Notes: a model not told the origin generated them from the letters alone. Numbered from the stretch's first letter, positions 1 through 8,314 are shown. The stretch: 62,530 nucleotides of DNA from Legionella_C dresdenensis (GCF_042649825.1 NZ_JBHSAB010000011.1:1-62530); one strand, 5' to 3'. Made by a program: numbers and translations.

Positions 1-95
1 AACGTTATGTTTCAGCGAGTTATTCCTTAAAAAAACTCACTGCTTCCATTTTTTGTCCGGCACAAAGAAAAAAGCTTTGATGCAACGTAATTTTA

Positions 96-369
96 CCCTC
101 TCGATACGGGAAAGGGTGCAATTCCAATCTCTACAGTAAGTCCTTTCCTTTAAAGACTTTTTGCAAACCCTCAGATGCCAGGGATGGCATCTGGGAGCGT
201 CAGGATGACTTTATGCGTGTTTGCAAAAAGTCTTTAAAGGAAAGGGCTTACCCGCTCTGATCTTGCAAGGCATGCGTGACTAAGCGCGCGATAAAAACCT
301 TGATTACGCTTCGCTGCATCAAGGCTACTCTCTATTTATTCAACAAAGCCCTCCCCGATACGGGAGAGG
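96..369. repeat. Repeat cluster with 116-bp hairpin element, copy 1
   Basis: The first 420 bases carry no convincing gene. At 136-168 and 219-251 lie two 33-nt arms that pair along their full length, with one G-T pair, around a 50-nt loop at 169-218. The loop holds its own small hairpin (CAGATGCC / GGCATCTG). A second copy lies at 8154-8269. Short CCCTCTC-GATACGGG palindromes sit on both sides (96-115 and 349-369). Each is followed by the same words, GTGCAATTCCAATCTCT, so the cluster looks assembled from mobile palindromes. No transposase is nearby. Confidence 0.85.
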
Positions 370-420
370 TGCAATTCCAATCTCTGCAGCGATATAGAAC
401 TTGATTATTAGCAAAACCAC

Positions 421-465
421 TTGACTTTGTTGTCATGACAATCACATAATTAATTGTCATGACAA
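421..465 (+). promoter_or_regulatory. Promoter with two identical operator palindromes for the MarR-type gene
   Basis: The perfect palindrome TTGTCATGACAA occurs twice, at 430-441 and 454-465, with centres 24 bp apart. A -35-like TTGACT (421-426) and a -10-like CATAAT (445-450) are separated by 18 bp. The first palindrome therefore lies inside the spacer and the second just past the -10. MarR-family repressors typically bind such palindromes and control their own gene. Autoregulation of the gene at 482 is the inference. The next gene downstream is on the other strand. Confidence 0.7.
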
Positions 466-481
466 ATAAATTGGTTTTATT

Positions 482-1360
482 ATGATTAGCGATCTGAAAG
501 AACATATAGGTTATTGGCATAACCGTTTTGGGCAGAGTGTCGGCTTAAGTTTCGAACAAAAGCTGCATCAGCATGGAGTTACGGTGTCGCAATGGTGTGT
601 CTTGATTATTCTTTATCATCAACAGGCAAAAACAATGTCAGAGGTGGCGCATCATTTGGGAATTGATAATGGTGCAATCACCCGCCTTATTGACAGACTT
701 GTTATTAAAGAATTGGTAATCAAGAACCGCCATGAGCAAGATGCCCGTGCGACTTGTATTAACCTGACTGAAAAAGGAAGGAAATTAATACCCTTGCTGA
801 CCGATGAGGCGGACAGAAATGATTATGACTACTTTTCCATATTATCTGTTACAGAATTAATCACCTATAAAACCCTGTTATCAATACTACTGGCAGCCCA
901 AGGCATCACTGTTGAACAGGACTGGCCGGCCCGGCTGCTCAAAAACCCTGATGGAGTTACCATGAAACAAGAGATTATCAACCTGATTCACCGCCTTTCT
1001 GCACCTATTGATGATAGTGACGCGCAATTATCTTTCCCGGAGGTTATTCAGCAATTACATGAAGCAGGCATTACCCGTTATTATGTTGATCTGGTCACCG
1101 GCAATAAAATTTATTATCACAACGATGGTTCAACTTATACCCATGCAGCCTGCATTAAAAAATATGCGATAAACGAGCATTATAATGAATCAGGCGTTAT
1201 TGCTGCTCTGAGAGCAATTCAAGGCGGCAAGATTAATTATCCTGAGTTTCTTATGCAAATATGTAAAAATGGCGTGGTGAATTATGTGGTTTATATTGAG
1301 GGCAAACGTGCTCATTATATCAGTGCGCTGGGAGAAGTTTATCAAGAAAACTTTGGTTGA
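482..1360 (+). CDS. MarR-family regulator fused to a DUF1398 domain
   Basis: This is a 292-aa protein. Residues 1 to about 145 are a winged-helix MarR domain, with the recognition region near MSEVAHHLGIDNGAITRLID and the following basic wing. From about residue 160 a second domain starts at an internal MKQEIINLIHRL and contains YYVDLVTGNKIYYHNDGS. This matches my recollection of the DUF1398 (YbcV-like) family, normally a free-standing protein of about 130 aa. Its function is unknown. The fusion suggests that the second domain senses a ligand for the DNA-binding part, or is co-regulated with it. The ribosome binding site is weak. Two palindromic operators lie directly upstream. The MarR assignment is firm, the DUF1398 assignment fairly firm, and the ligand unknown. 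Confidence 0.85.
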   Translation: MISDLKEHIGYWHNRFGQSVGLSFEQKLHQHGVTVSQWCVLIILYHQQAKTMSEVAHHLGIDNGAITRLIDRLVIKELVIKNRHEQDARATCINLTEKGRKLIPLLTDEADRNDYDYFSILSVTELITYKTLLSILLAAQGITVEQDWPARLLKNPDGVTMKQEIINLIHRLSAPIDDSDAQLSFPEVIQQLHEAGITRYYVDLVTGNKIYYHNDGSTYTHAACIKKYAINEHYNESGVIAALRAIQGGKINYPEFLMQICKNGVVNYVVYIEGKRAHYISALGEVYQENFG

Positions 1361-1392
1361 GTTATCAACTGAATCTGCTGCGCGCTTCAATG

Positions 1393-2484
1393 CTACAAGG
1401 GATTTACGCTAAATAGCGCATCCCTTTCTTCCCTATTGGCCGTATATTCAAGAATTTCGATCAAATCCTCTTTCAAATGATTTTGCTTTAACTGGTCAGG
1501 GTTGTTACATGCCTTTTTGGCATGACGCAACTCCCTGGCAGTCAAACCACAAACCGCTGTCAGGGTACTTGCGAAAGGCGCTACGACTAACGGTAACCAT
1601 AACAACGACGACAGCGGATTAAAGATAAGCATTATACTCACTACCATATAGGCAACAATTATCCCGGTAAACACACTAATTAAAGCAGGAATTGTCCAAT
1701 TCTTAAACTCAATGACCTGTAACGCTTCGGTATACCATTTTGCAGGTTGCATTGGATTGTATTTTGCCCATAGATAATCATAAAAAGCCAAAAACTGTTC
1801 TCTTAGGCGGGTATGTTCACTATCAGATCTTTGTTGATAGAGCGGATGAAATTGCGACAGATAATAGGCCAGAGCATTTTTGATTAAGTCATGATGGGAT
1901 AATCTGGCATAGGTGTCAAACTGATAAAACGTCTGTTCAACCTGGTTTTCAATGATCAGGAGTTTTTTATAAAATAAATGATTACGATTCAACTCATGCT
2001 TAATCACATCAATAGGCTTTTGCTTTTGCCGTACCTTCTCCAGTAGCGTTTTTTTCAGCAGTTCACCGTTTAATCCCGTTTTGGCAGAAAACATCAGCGT
2101 ATTTTCTATCGGCACCGCATAAGACTGGCAAAATTGATAAAATTCCTTTTCACTATAAATGGCTTCATCCACCTTCATGGCAACGACAAGTATATCCTGC
2201 TGTTGATAATATTTGAGCAATTCAAATACCCTCAACTGATCAAATTGGCTTGCCAGATTAAAGCAGACTATCGGAAGTCTAATCTTGTCTTCGGAATTTG
2301 GCCGTTCGGTTGCCGGACAATCAAGCGCCCATAAAGTCTGGGAACCCAGCCTGATTTCATATTCTTGTTTGTGAAGTGTAGGAAAATAACCGCGAGAAGA
2401 AAACGACTTACCTTGTAAGCATTGAATTAAAGCCGTCTTGCCTGAGCAGACAGACCCAACAATAGCAATGTCATATTCAGGCAA
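1393..2484 (-). CDS. GTPase-like P-loop protein with C-terminal membrane hairpin
   Basis: About 363 aa from a TTG start at 2484, which has an AAAGGA ribosome binding site. The frame is open to a GTG at 2583, but that stretch lies in an inverted repeat (2531-2592) and encodes a low-complexity leader, so I prefer the shorter form. In it the P-loop GSVCSGKT begins at residue 10, as in small GTPases. Further along come LDCPATE in the position of the DxxG motif, MKVD in place of NKxD, and SAKTG as the G5 motif. Two hydrophobic segments near residues 262-312 predict a membrane anchor. The deviant G3 and G4 motifs make nucleotide specificity uncertain. A Ras/Rab-like host-directed effector or a bacterial membrane GTPase are both possible. 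Confidence 0.7.
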   Translation of the reverse strand: MPEYDIAIVGSVCSGKTALIQCLQGKSFSSRGYFPTLHKQEYEIRLGSQTLWALDCPATERPNSEDKIRLPIVCFNLASQFDQLRVFELLKYYQQQDILVVAMKVDEAIYSEKEFYQFCQSYAVPIENTLMFSAKTGLNGELLKKTLLEKVRQKQKPIDVIKHELNRNHLFYKKLLIIENQVEQTFYQFDTYARLSHHDLIKNALAYYLSQFHPLYQQRSDSEHTRLREQFLAFYDYLWAKYNPMQPAKWYTEALQVIEFKNWTIPALISVFTGIIVAYMVVSIMLIFNPLSSLLWLPLVVAPFASTLTAVCGLTARELRHAKKACNNPDQLKQNHLKEDLIEILEYTANREERDALFSVNPL

Positions 2485-2530
2485 TTTAATTCCTTTTAAA
2501 TTATCAAAGCAAGTTGTCTGTAAGCAAAGC

Positions 2531-2592
2531 GTAGCCTGGGTGCAGGTCTGCAGGACCGTAACCCGGGTTTCACTTTGTTGCACCCAGGCTAC
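2531..2592. repeat. Inverted repeat with 14-bp arms
   Basis: GTAGCCTGGGTGCA at 2531-2544 is exactly inverted at 2579-2592 around a 34-bp loop. It covers the candidate GTG start of the GTPase-like gene, which argues for the downstream TTG start. It is unrelated in sequence to the GTTGGGC palindromes elsewhere in the window. Confidence 0.75.
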
Positions 2593-2616
2593 AATCCATC
2601 GATATCCAGACTTAGT

Positions 2617-2814
2617 TTAACGGAACAACGTTATGGTAGGCAATATCGGTTTAATCACGCCAAAAAATTGCAGAACATAAATAATTAATATTAACAGCAC
2701 TACAATATTCAGCAGGCTCTTAATTGCGGCTGGCATAGGAACAAAAACATTAATCAGCCACATTAATACGCCAAATACGATAATTATCGCTAACAGATTT
2801 AATATTTCGGCCAT
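2617..2814 (-). CDS. Small two-helix membrane protein
   Basis: A 65-aa protein that is almost entirely hydrophobic. Two predicted membrane helices (about residues 3-25 and 32-55) are separated by a short VPMPAAIKS turn. AAGGATAGACG places a good ribosome binding site before the ATG. It resembles the small conserved membrane proteins of Thivi_2564 type known in gammaproteobacteria, but I cannot confirm the family. The function is unknown. It stands alone between alaS and the GTPase-like gene on the same strand. Confidence 0.65.
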   Translation of the reverse strand: MAEILNLLAIIIVFGVLMWLINVFVPMPAAIKSLLNIVVLLILIIYVLQFFGVIKPILPTITLFR

Positions 2815-2861
2815 CGTCTATCCTTAAACGTATGTTGCTGTAGTTATAGTATAGGACAATT

Positions 2862-2891
2862 TGCAGGTTGTGTCGTTTGACCCAACCTGCA
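2862..2891 (-). terminator. Hairpin directly after alaS
   Basis: GCAGGTTG and CCAACCTGC pair around an 11-nt loop a few bases after the alaS stop codon. No clear U-tract follows, so it may be a decayed REP palindrome or a weak terminator. Confidence 0.35.
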
Positions 2892-2895
2892 GCGG

Positions 2896-5475
2896 CTATT
2901 TGTTAATCATCGCTTTGATTTCACTAATCTTGCCGTTTAAATCAGCGGGCAAACTTCCTCCGCCCTGAGCCATATCATCACGGCCGCCGCCTTTACCACA
3001 GAGATGCTTGACGTAAACACCTGCCGCCGGTACTTTGCCAATCAGATTTTTACTGATTCCGGCAACGACATTCATTTTATCTCCGTCAGTGGTGAATAAT
3101 ACGATCACCACATTGTCCAGACTGCCTTTGAGCTGATCGAGCGTGGTACGAAGCGCCTGATTGTCTACTCCATCCAGCTGCTTAATCAGCACATTCACGT
3201 CACCGATTTTTTCAACCTGCGCCAGCAAATCACTGCCGGATTTGGCCGCAAGTTTAGCTTGCAGACGGGCTAACTCTTTTTCAACTGCTTTGGTATCAGT
3301 TAGCAGCTGGCCTAATTTCTCTACTGCATTGGTGGAATTGGTTTTTAGTTTATCTGCTACCTGTTGTAAAACCGCCAGCTGCTGATTCACCCAATCAAGC
3401 GCATAGCCGCCTGTTACCATTTCAATACGGCGCACACCACTGGCAACGCCATATTCTGCAGCAATTTTAAACAGACCAATATCACCAGTCCGTCTTGCGT
3501 GAGTACCGCCGCATAATTCTTTTGAAAACTCGCCCAGGCTCAGCACCCGAACAGCTTCACTGTATTTCTCGCCGAATAAAGCAACCGCACCGCTTTTTTT
3601 CGCGTCTTCCAAAGCCATTTCGGCAGTAATCACCTCATGGTTAGCCCGGATTTGCTCGTTTACCAGCTTTTCTATAGCAGCAATTTGCTGTGCCGTCAGC
3701 GTCTCAAAATGGGCAAAGTCAAAACGCGCCCTTTCCGCATCAACCAAAGACCCTTTCTGCTGGACATGAGGCCCGACAATTTGTTTCAAGGCGGCATGCA
3801 GCAAATGAGTAGCTGTATGGTTAAGACGAATGGCGTCTCTTCTGACCGCATCAATCTGGGCTTCTACTTCCTGATTAATTTTCAGCTCACCACTGACCAG
3901 CTCGCCATAATGGGTGATTGCCTGGCCGGATTTTCGGGTATCATTGACTTTGAAAACAGCATTGCCCGCGATCAACTGTCCCTTATCGCCAACCTGACCG
4001 CCACTCTCAGCGTAAAATGGCGTATTATCAAGGATAATAATGGCCTGAGTACCCGCTTTCAGCTGCTCAACCTTTTGACCATCGTGCACAATAGCCGTAA
4101 TCCGGCCAGTGACAGTATCCGCATGATAACCATGAAATACCGACGCTTCGTCATGTACTACGGCAGTTGAGTAATCAACCGCAAACTGACTTGCTGACTG
4201 CGATTGCTCACGCTGCTGTTGCATAGCCTGGTTAAAAGCTGACAAATCGACTTCCAGCCCTTGCTCACGGGCAATATCCTGGGTTAAATCAAGCGGAAAA
4301 CCATAAGTATCATATAATTTAAACGCAACTTCACCAGAAATCTGGTTGTTATTCAGCAGCTTGATCTGTTCCTGTAATAAGCGCAACCCCTGCTCCAGCG
4401 TTCGTCCAAACTGGTTTTCTTCTTGTTCCAGGATACGCTCAATCTGAGCCTTGTTAGCGGCAAGCTCAGGATAAGCATCGCCCATCACTGCAATTAACGG
4501 TGTTACCAGTTTATAGAAAAATGGCGATGGCAAGCCGAGTTTATTACCATGTCTGACAGCACGCCGGATAATCCGGCGTAATACATATCCCCGTCCTTCA
4601 TTGCCGGGCATGACACCGTCCGCAATCAGGAATGAACAGGCGCGGATATGATCAGCAATAACTTTTAATGATGGATTGCTATGATCAAGGCCAGGAGCCA
4701 AGGCCATAATTGCTTCGATCAGATACTGGAAACTGTCAATTTCATAATTATTGTGTACGCCCTGAACAACAGCAGCGATACGCTCAAGCCCCATACCTGT
4801 GTCAACAGAGGGTTTGGGTAACGGATGCAATGTACCGGATTTATCACGGTTATATTGCATAAATACCAGATTCCAGATTTCAATATAACGGTCGCCGTCT
4901 TCATCCGGGCTGCCTGGCGGACCGCCAGCTATTTTTGGGCCGTGATCATAAAAGATTTCGGTACAGGGTCCGCAAGGGCCGGTATCACCCATAGACCAGA
5001 AATTGTCCTTTTCACCACAGCGGGAGAAACGTTCGGCAGATACACCGATTTCTTTTAACCAGATATCAGCCGCTTCATCGTCGTCCTGATAAACAGTAAC
5101 CCATAATTTTTCGGGCGATAATTTTAATACCTGAGTTAAAAACTCCCAGGCATATTGTATTGCTTCACGCTTAAAATAATCGCCAAAACTGAAATTGCCA
5201 AGCATTTCAAAAAAGGTGTGATGTCTGGCCGTATAGCCAACATTATCCAGGTCATTATGTTTACCGCCGGCACGAACGCAACGTTGCGAGCTGACAGCGC
5301 GATTATAAGAGCGCGGTTCAAGACCGAGGAAAGTTTCTTTAAATTGCACCATCCCCGCATTGGTAAACAATAAGGTTGGGTCATTTCCTGGTACCAATGG
5401 ACTCGACTCGACCAACTGGTGACCGCGGGAAGTAAAATAATCGAAAAATGCCTGTCTGATTTCTGAACTTTTCAT
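2896..5475 (-). CDS. alaS: Alanine--tRNA ligase
   Basis: Full length at 859 aa, close to the usual bacterial size of about 875. It joins alanine to tRNA-Ala in the cytoplasm and clears mischarged Ser and Gly through its editing domain. The N-terminal class II core begins MKSSEIRQAFFDYFTSRGH. The editing-domain metal site is seen as HTATHLLHAAL (about residue 552) and CGGTHARRTGDIGLF (about residue 651). The C-terminal glycine-rich CGKGGGRDDMAQGGG of the C-Ala domain is present. It lies just downstream of recX and recA on the same strand, the common gammaproteobacterial order recA-recX-alaS. Confidence 0.98.
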   Translation of the reverse strand: MKSSEIRQAFFDYFTSRGHQLVESSPLVPGNDPTLLFTNAGMVQFKETFLGLEPRSYNRAVSSQRCVRAGGKHNDLDNVGYTARHHTFFEMLGNFSFGDYFKREAIQYAWEFLTQVLKLSPEKLWVTVYQDDDEAADIWLKEIGVSAERFSRCGEKDNFWSMGDTGPCGPCTEIFYDHGPKIAGGPPGSPDEDGDRYIEIWNLVFMQYNRDKSGTLHPLPKPSVDTGMGLERIAAVVQGVHNNYEIDSFQYLIEAIMALAPGLDHSNPSLKVIADHIRACSFLIADGVMPGNEGRGYVLRRIIRRAVRHGNKLGLPSPFFYKLVTPLIAVMGDAYPELAANKAQIERILEQEENQFGRTLEQGLRLLQEQIKLLNNNQISGEVAFKLYDTYGFPLDLTQDIAREQGLEVDLSAFNQAMQQQREQSQSASQFAVDYSTAVVHDEASVFHGYHADTVTGRITAIVHDGQKVEQLKAGTQAIIILDNTPFYAESGGQVGDKGQLIAGNAVFKVNDTRKSGQAITHYGELVSGELKINQEVEAQIDAVRRDAIRLNHTATHLLHAALKQIVGPHVQQKGSLVDAERARFDFAHFETLTAQQIAAIEKLVNEQIRANHEVITAEMALEDAKKSGAVALFGEKYSEAVRVLSLGEFSKELCGGTHARRTGDIGLFKIAAEYGVASGVRRIEMVTGGYALDWVNQQLAVLQQVADKLKTNSTNAVEKLGQLLTDTKAVEKELARLQAKLAAKSGSDLLAQVEKIGDVNVLIKQLDGVDNQALRTTLDQLKGSLDNVVIVLFTTDGDKMNVVAGISKNLIGKVPAAGVYVKHLCGKGGGRDDMAQGGGSLPADLNGKISEIKAMINK

Positions 5476-5494
5476 GCTTTACAAATTCCAAGTA

Positions 5495-5926
5495 TTAGCA
5501 ATATTCTTTGAACAATCCAGCAATAATATCCGCAGAAAAACCGCGATACAACAAAAATCGTTGCTGCTTTTGCTGTTCGGCAAAATTAATTGGCTGTTTA
5601 AACTTTTTTCGCCAGACGGCACAGGCATAATCCTGCCATTGGCTTTCATACTCGGCAAGTGCAGCATTAATTATATCACGGCTTACCTGCTTGCCTTGCA
5701 GTTCCTGAACAATCCGTAAAGGCCCATAGCCCTGACGTACCCGTGCGTTGCAAATCATTTCTGCAAAACGTGAGTCACTTTGCAGGCCCAGCCGCTGGCA
5801 TTCAGCAATTGCGGATTCGGTATCTTCTTGACTATAGCCTTTCTGGAGAATTTTGCCAGTTAACTCATAAACACTGTAATCGCGCCTGGCAAGCAGGCGC
5901 ACAGCACAGTCAAACGCATTACTCAT
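5495..5926 (-). CDS. recX: RecA regulatory protein RecX
   Basis: 144 aa from the ATG at 5926, which lies inside the last codons of recA (8-nt overlap); the frame stays open further upstream but only inside recA. RecX binds RecA filaments and modulates their growth. The repeated three-helix RecX fold is visible: RRDYSVYELTGKILQKGYS, then RFAEMICNARVRQGYGPLRI, then FKQPINFAEQQKQQRFLLYRG. The overlap implies translational coupling with recA, usual for an inhibitor made in low ratio to its target. Confidence 0.92.
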   Translation of the reverse strand: MSNAFDCAVRLLARRDYSVYELTGKILQKGYSQEDTESAIAECQRLGLQSDSRFAEMICNARVRQGYGPLRIVQELQGKQVSRDIINAALAEYESQWQDYACAVWRKKFKQPINFAEQQKQQRFLLYRGFSADIIAGLFKEYC

Positions 5927-6965
5927 CACTGGTTTCAGCAAACTCTTCTTCGTCGCTGGGGATAGAGAATGAATTTTTAGAAAGCATCTCGGAACGAATT
6001 TGCTGTTCAAGGGTTGCAGCAACCTCAGGATGCTCTTTCAGGTAAATACGGACATTTTCTTTACCCTGGCCAATCTTTTCCTGTTTATAACTATACCAGG
6101 CACCTGATTTTTCAATCAGTCCTAATTGGGTCGCCAGATTGATCACTTCACTTTCGCGTGAAATACCTTCACCGTACAGAATATCAAAATCAGTTGTTCT
6201 GAAGGGCGGTGCGACTTTGTTTTTAACTACTTTCACGCGCGTTTCGCTGCCTAACACCTCGTCGCCTTTTTTGATTGCGCCAACACGGCGAATATCCAGG
6301 CGAACCGACGCGTAGAATTTCAGTGCGTTACCGCCAGTAGTTGTCTCCGGGTTACCAAACATTACGCCAATCTTCATTCGAATTTGGTTAATAAAGATAA
6401 CCAGCGTATTGGAACGTTTGATGTTAGCAGTCAGCTTTCGCAGCGCCTGCGACATAAGGCGTGCCTGTAAACCAACATGGGAATCTCCCATTTCGCCTTC
6501 AATTTCTGCTTTTGGCGTCAGCGCCGCTACCGAGTCAACAACGATTACGTCAACAGCCGCTGAACGAACCAGCATATCGGTAATTTCAAGCGCCTGCTCA
6601 CCCGTATCAGGTTGAGAAACCAGCAGGTCATTCACATTAACGCCCAGTTTGGCGGCATAACCGGGATCAAGGGCATGTTCAGCATCGACAAATGCAGCCG
6701 TACCGCCTGCTTTTTGGCATTCAGCGATTACTTGCAGAGTAAGGGTTGTTTTACCAGAAGATTCAGGTCCATAAATTTCGACAATCCGGCCTTTGGGTAA
6801 ACCGCCTATACCTAACGCGATATCAAGCCCCAATGAACCGGTGGAAATTGCTTCGATATCATGCGAGGAGGTATTATCACCCATACGCATAACCGAGCCT
6901 TTGCCAAACTGACGCTCAATTTGCGCAAGCGCGGCACTCAATGCTTTCTGTTTATTGTCTTCCAT
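5919..6965 (-). CDS. recA: Recombinase RecA
   Basis: 348 aa from the second of two adjacent ATG codons. It forms ATP-dependent filaments on single-stranded DNA for homologous recombination and repair. The Walker A motif GPESSGKTT lies near residue 66. The Walker B region VDVIVVDSVAALTPKAE and the loop-2 region MFGNPETTTGGNALKFYAS are intact. The C-terminus is acidic (SDEEEFAETSDE), as in other RecA proteins. recX overlaps its 3' end. No typical LexA box (CTG-N10-CAG) was seen in the 150 bases upstream. Confidence 0.98.
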   Translation of the reverse strand: MEDNKQKALSAALAQIERQFGKGSVMRMGDNTSSHDIEAISTGSLGLDIALGIGGLPKGRIVEIYGPESSGKTTLTLQVIAECQKAGGTAAFVDAEHALDPGYAAKLGVNVNDLLVSQPDTGEQALEITDMLVRSAAVDVIVVDSVAALTPKAEIEGEMGDSHVGLQARLMSQALRKLTANIKRSNTLVIFINQIRMKIGVMFGNPETTTGGNALKFYASVRLDIRRVGAIKKGDEVLGSETRVKVVKNKVAPPFRTTDFDILYGEGISRESEVINLATQLGLIEKSGAWYSYKQEKIGQGKENVRIYLKEHPEVAATLEQQIRSEMLSKNSFSIPSDEEEFAETSDE

Positions 6966-6995
6966 CATATCACCCGATTAGTATACTAAAAGCAG

Positions 6996-7001
6996 ATTAT
7001 A
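6996..7001 (-). promoter_or_regulatory. Likely -10 element of recA
   Basis: Read on the minus strand, TATAAT lies about 30 bases before the recA start in the context GGGTATAATCTG. A convincing -35 at 17 bp spacing is not visible. Confidence 0.5.
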
Positions 7002-7128
7002 CCCCATAAACGTGAAAATACCATGTTTGAATCTGCGATTAATCTATATCCAGATGAAGTTTTAAAGCGCCATTAATTTTCATCATAATTTTCTCTGCCA
7101 CAGCCCCTGCAGGAAAATGCGTTCCTCT

Positions 7129-7617
7129 CTATCTGCTAATCAACGCCAAAACCTTATTTAAAGCATTTTTACAGGCTTCGTGCCGCACTTGATCACGAGT
7201 AGCCGGGGTAAACAGACAGCACTCGCTGGTCACAGGCATTCCGCGTTTGATATAACCAAAACAAACCGTGCCTACCGGTTTTTCAGCGCTACCGCCATCA
7301 GGCCCGGCAATCCCGGTTACTGACAGGGCGACATCCGCGGTACTGTGATTTAATGCGCCGATAGCCATAGCTTCGGCAACCTGGATGCTCACGGCGCCAT
7401 GGTTTTTGATTAATTGCTCATCAACCCCAAGCATTTCCTGTTTTGCCAGGTTGCTGTAGGTAACAAATCCACGCTCAAACCAGACCGAGCTTCCCGGTTT
7501 TTCAGTGAGAAAAGCGGCTACCATACCGCCTGTGCACGATTCGGCTGTTGCAATGGTTAAACCCTGGCGTTTTAACTCTTCTGTTAACGCAAACAAAATG
7601 CTTTCCAATTCAATCAT
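7129..7617 (-). CDS. pncC: Nicotinamide-nucleotide amidohydrolase (CinA C-terminal domain type)
   Basis: 162 aa covering only the C-terminal CinA domain, the single-domain PncC form found in many gammaproteobacteria. It deamidates nicotinamide mononucleotide to nicotinic acid mononucleotide in pyridine nucleotide salvage. Diagnostic stretches are TIATAESCTGGMVAAFLTEKPGSS, given here in part, and the later SVTGIAGPDGGSAEKPVGTV. The catalytic serine lies in the first. It is about 160 bp upstream of recA on the same strand, the usual cinA-recA neighbourhood. The N-terminal molybdopterin-like CinA domain is absent, and the upstream frame does not supply it. Confidence 0.92.
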   Translation of the reverse strand: MIELESILFALTEELKRQGLTIATAESCTGGMVAAFLTEKPGSSVWFERGFVTYSNLAKQEMLGVDEQLIKNHGAVSIQVAEAMAIGALNHSTADVALSVTGIAGPDGGSAEKPVGTVCFGYIKRGMPVTSECCLFTPATRDQVRHEACKNALNKVLALISR

Positions 7618-7642
7618 ATGTTACTCCAGCTATTTCTTCTGG

Positions 7643-7678
7643 AAACTAAAAACCCGCCATAAAGCGGGTTTTTAGTTT
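7643..7678 (-). terminator. Rho-independent terminator of the lipoprotein gene
   Basis: A perfect 15-bp stem (arm AAACTAAAAACCCGC) with a 6-nt loop lies 14 bases past the lipoprotein stop codon. The A/T-rich foot gives a U-run on either strand. It separates the lipoprotein from the downstream pncC. Confidence 0.85.
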
Positions 7679-7691
7679 ATTCCTGCGCTGA

Positions 7692-7955
7692 TTATTCAGC
7701 AGCTTTAGGCTCATCGCCAGCTTCTGTTTTGGCATCAGTTGCAGCAGGAGCCGCTGTATTGTCAGCAGGCGCTGCATTTTCCTGGCCTTGAGTGCTTTCA
7801 GCCGCACCAGTATTAGCGTTAGGCTCACCCTGTTTGGTTTGAGTGTCTTCTACTACTGTAGCCTGATCTTCGACTTTCTTCTCAGCATTATCACCGCATG
7901 CAGCCAATAATAACGCCAGGGCAGCAGTTGACGCTAAAAGCGCTAAACGTTTCAT
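7692..7955 (-). CDS. Small alanine-rich lipoprotein
   Basis: 87 aa starting MKRLALLASTAALALLLAAC, a signal peptide with lipobox LAAC and Cys at residue 20. The mature part is short, hydrophilic and rich in Ala, Glu, Thr and Asn, with no recognised domain. The ATG at 7955 is chosen because it begins the signal peptide; an upstream in-frame start would put a charged tail before it. GGAGATAC supplies the ribosome binding site. Asp at the residue after the Cys+1 Gly does not settle inner- versus outer-membrane retention. The function is unknown. Confidence 0.75.
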   Translation of the reverse strand: MKRLALLASTAALALLLAACGDNAEKKVEDQATVVEDTQTKQGEPNANTGAAESTQGQENAAPADNTAAPAATDAKTEAGDEPKAAE

Positions 7956-8080
7956 AAATGTATCTCCGTAGTGTTTTATATTTTTTATTAACATCTTGTG
8001 TAGTCTAGCAAAAAATTAACATTAGTGAAGTGGATTCTTATTAACCGACTCAAATAAATGCTAAAAGCAATAAATTTGCG

Positions 8081-8099
8081 GGACTCTACAGCCCAACAC
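8081..8099. repeat. Half REP palindrome
   Basis: CTACAGCCCAACACC matches the right half of the window's GTTGGGC REP palindrome; the left half has decayed. It belongs to the 449-base gene-free stretch 7956-8404 before mutS, together with the hairpin element at 8143-8286 and another worn REP at 8315-8340. Confidence 0.5.
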
Positions 8100-8142
8100 C
8101 CAATTACTCCCCTTGATATAGCATGAAAAGTCGATATATTTT

Positions 8143-8286
8143 CAATCTCTGCAGTAAGCCCTTTCATTTAAAGGTTTTTTGCAAACCCTCAGATGCCAGG
8201 GATGGCATCTGGGAGCGTCAGGATGACTTTATGCGTGTTTGCAAAAAACCTTTAAATGAAAGGGCTTACCCGCACTGAATTTGCAA
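8143..8286. repeat. 116-bp hairpin element, copy 2
   Basis: Arms at 8154-8186 and 8237-8269 form a perfect 33-bp stem around a 50-nt loop (8187-8236) that is identical to the loop of copy 1 at 169-218. The stem differs from copy 1 at three base pairs, each time with both partners changed, plus one G-T to G-C change. The flanking words CAATCTCT-CAG upstream and TTGCAAG downstream are also shared, so the unit is about 144 bp. It sits upstream of mutS and is not coding. Confidence 0.88.
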
Positions 8287-8314
8287 GCAAGAAGTGTTAT
8301 GGCAAGCGCAGAAT

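Noticed and set aside
2485..2583. GTG start of the GTPase-like gene
   Set aside because: It lies in an inverted repeat, lacks a ribosome binding site, and the leader is low in complexity; the TTG at 2484 has AAAGGA and puts the P-loop at residue 10.
3637..4170. 177-codon open frame antisense to alaS
   Set aside because: It is the shadow of a highly conserved gene, without ribosome binding site or recognisable product.
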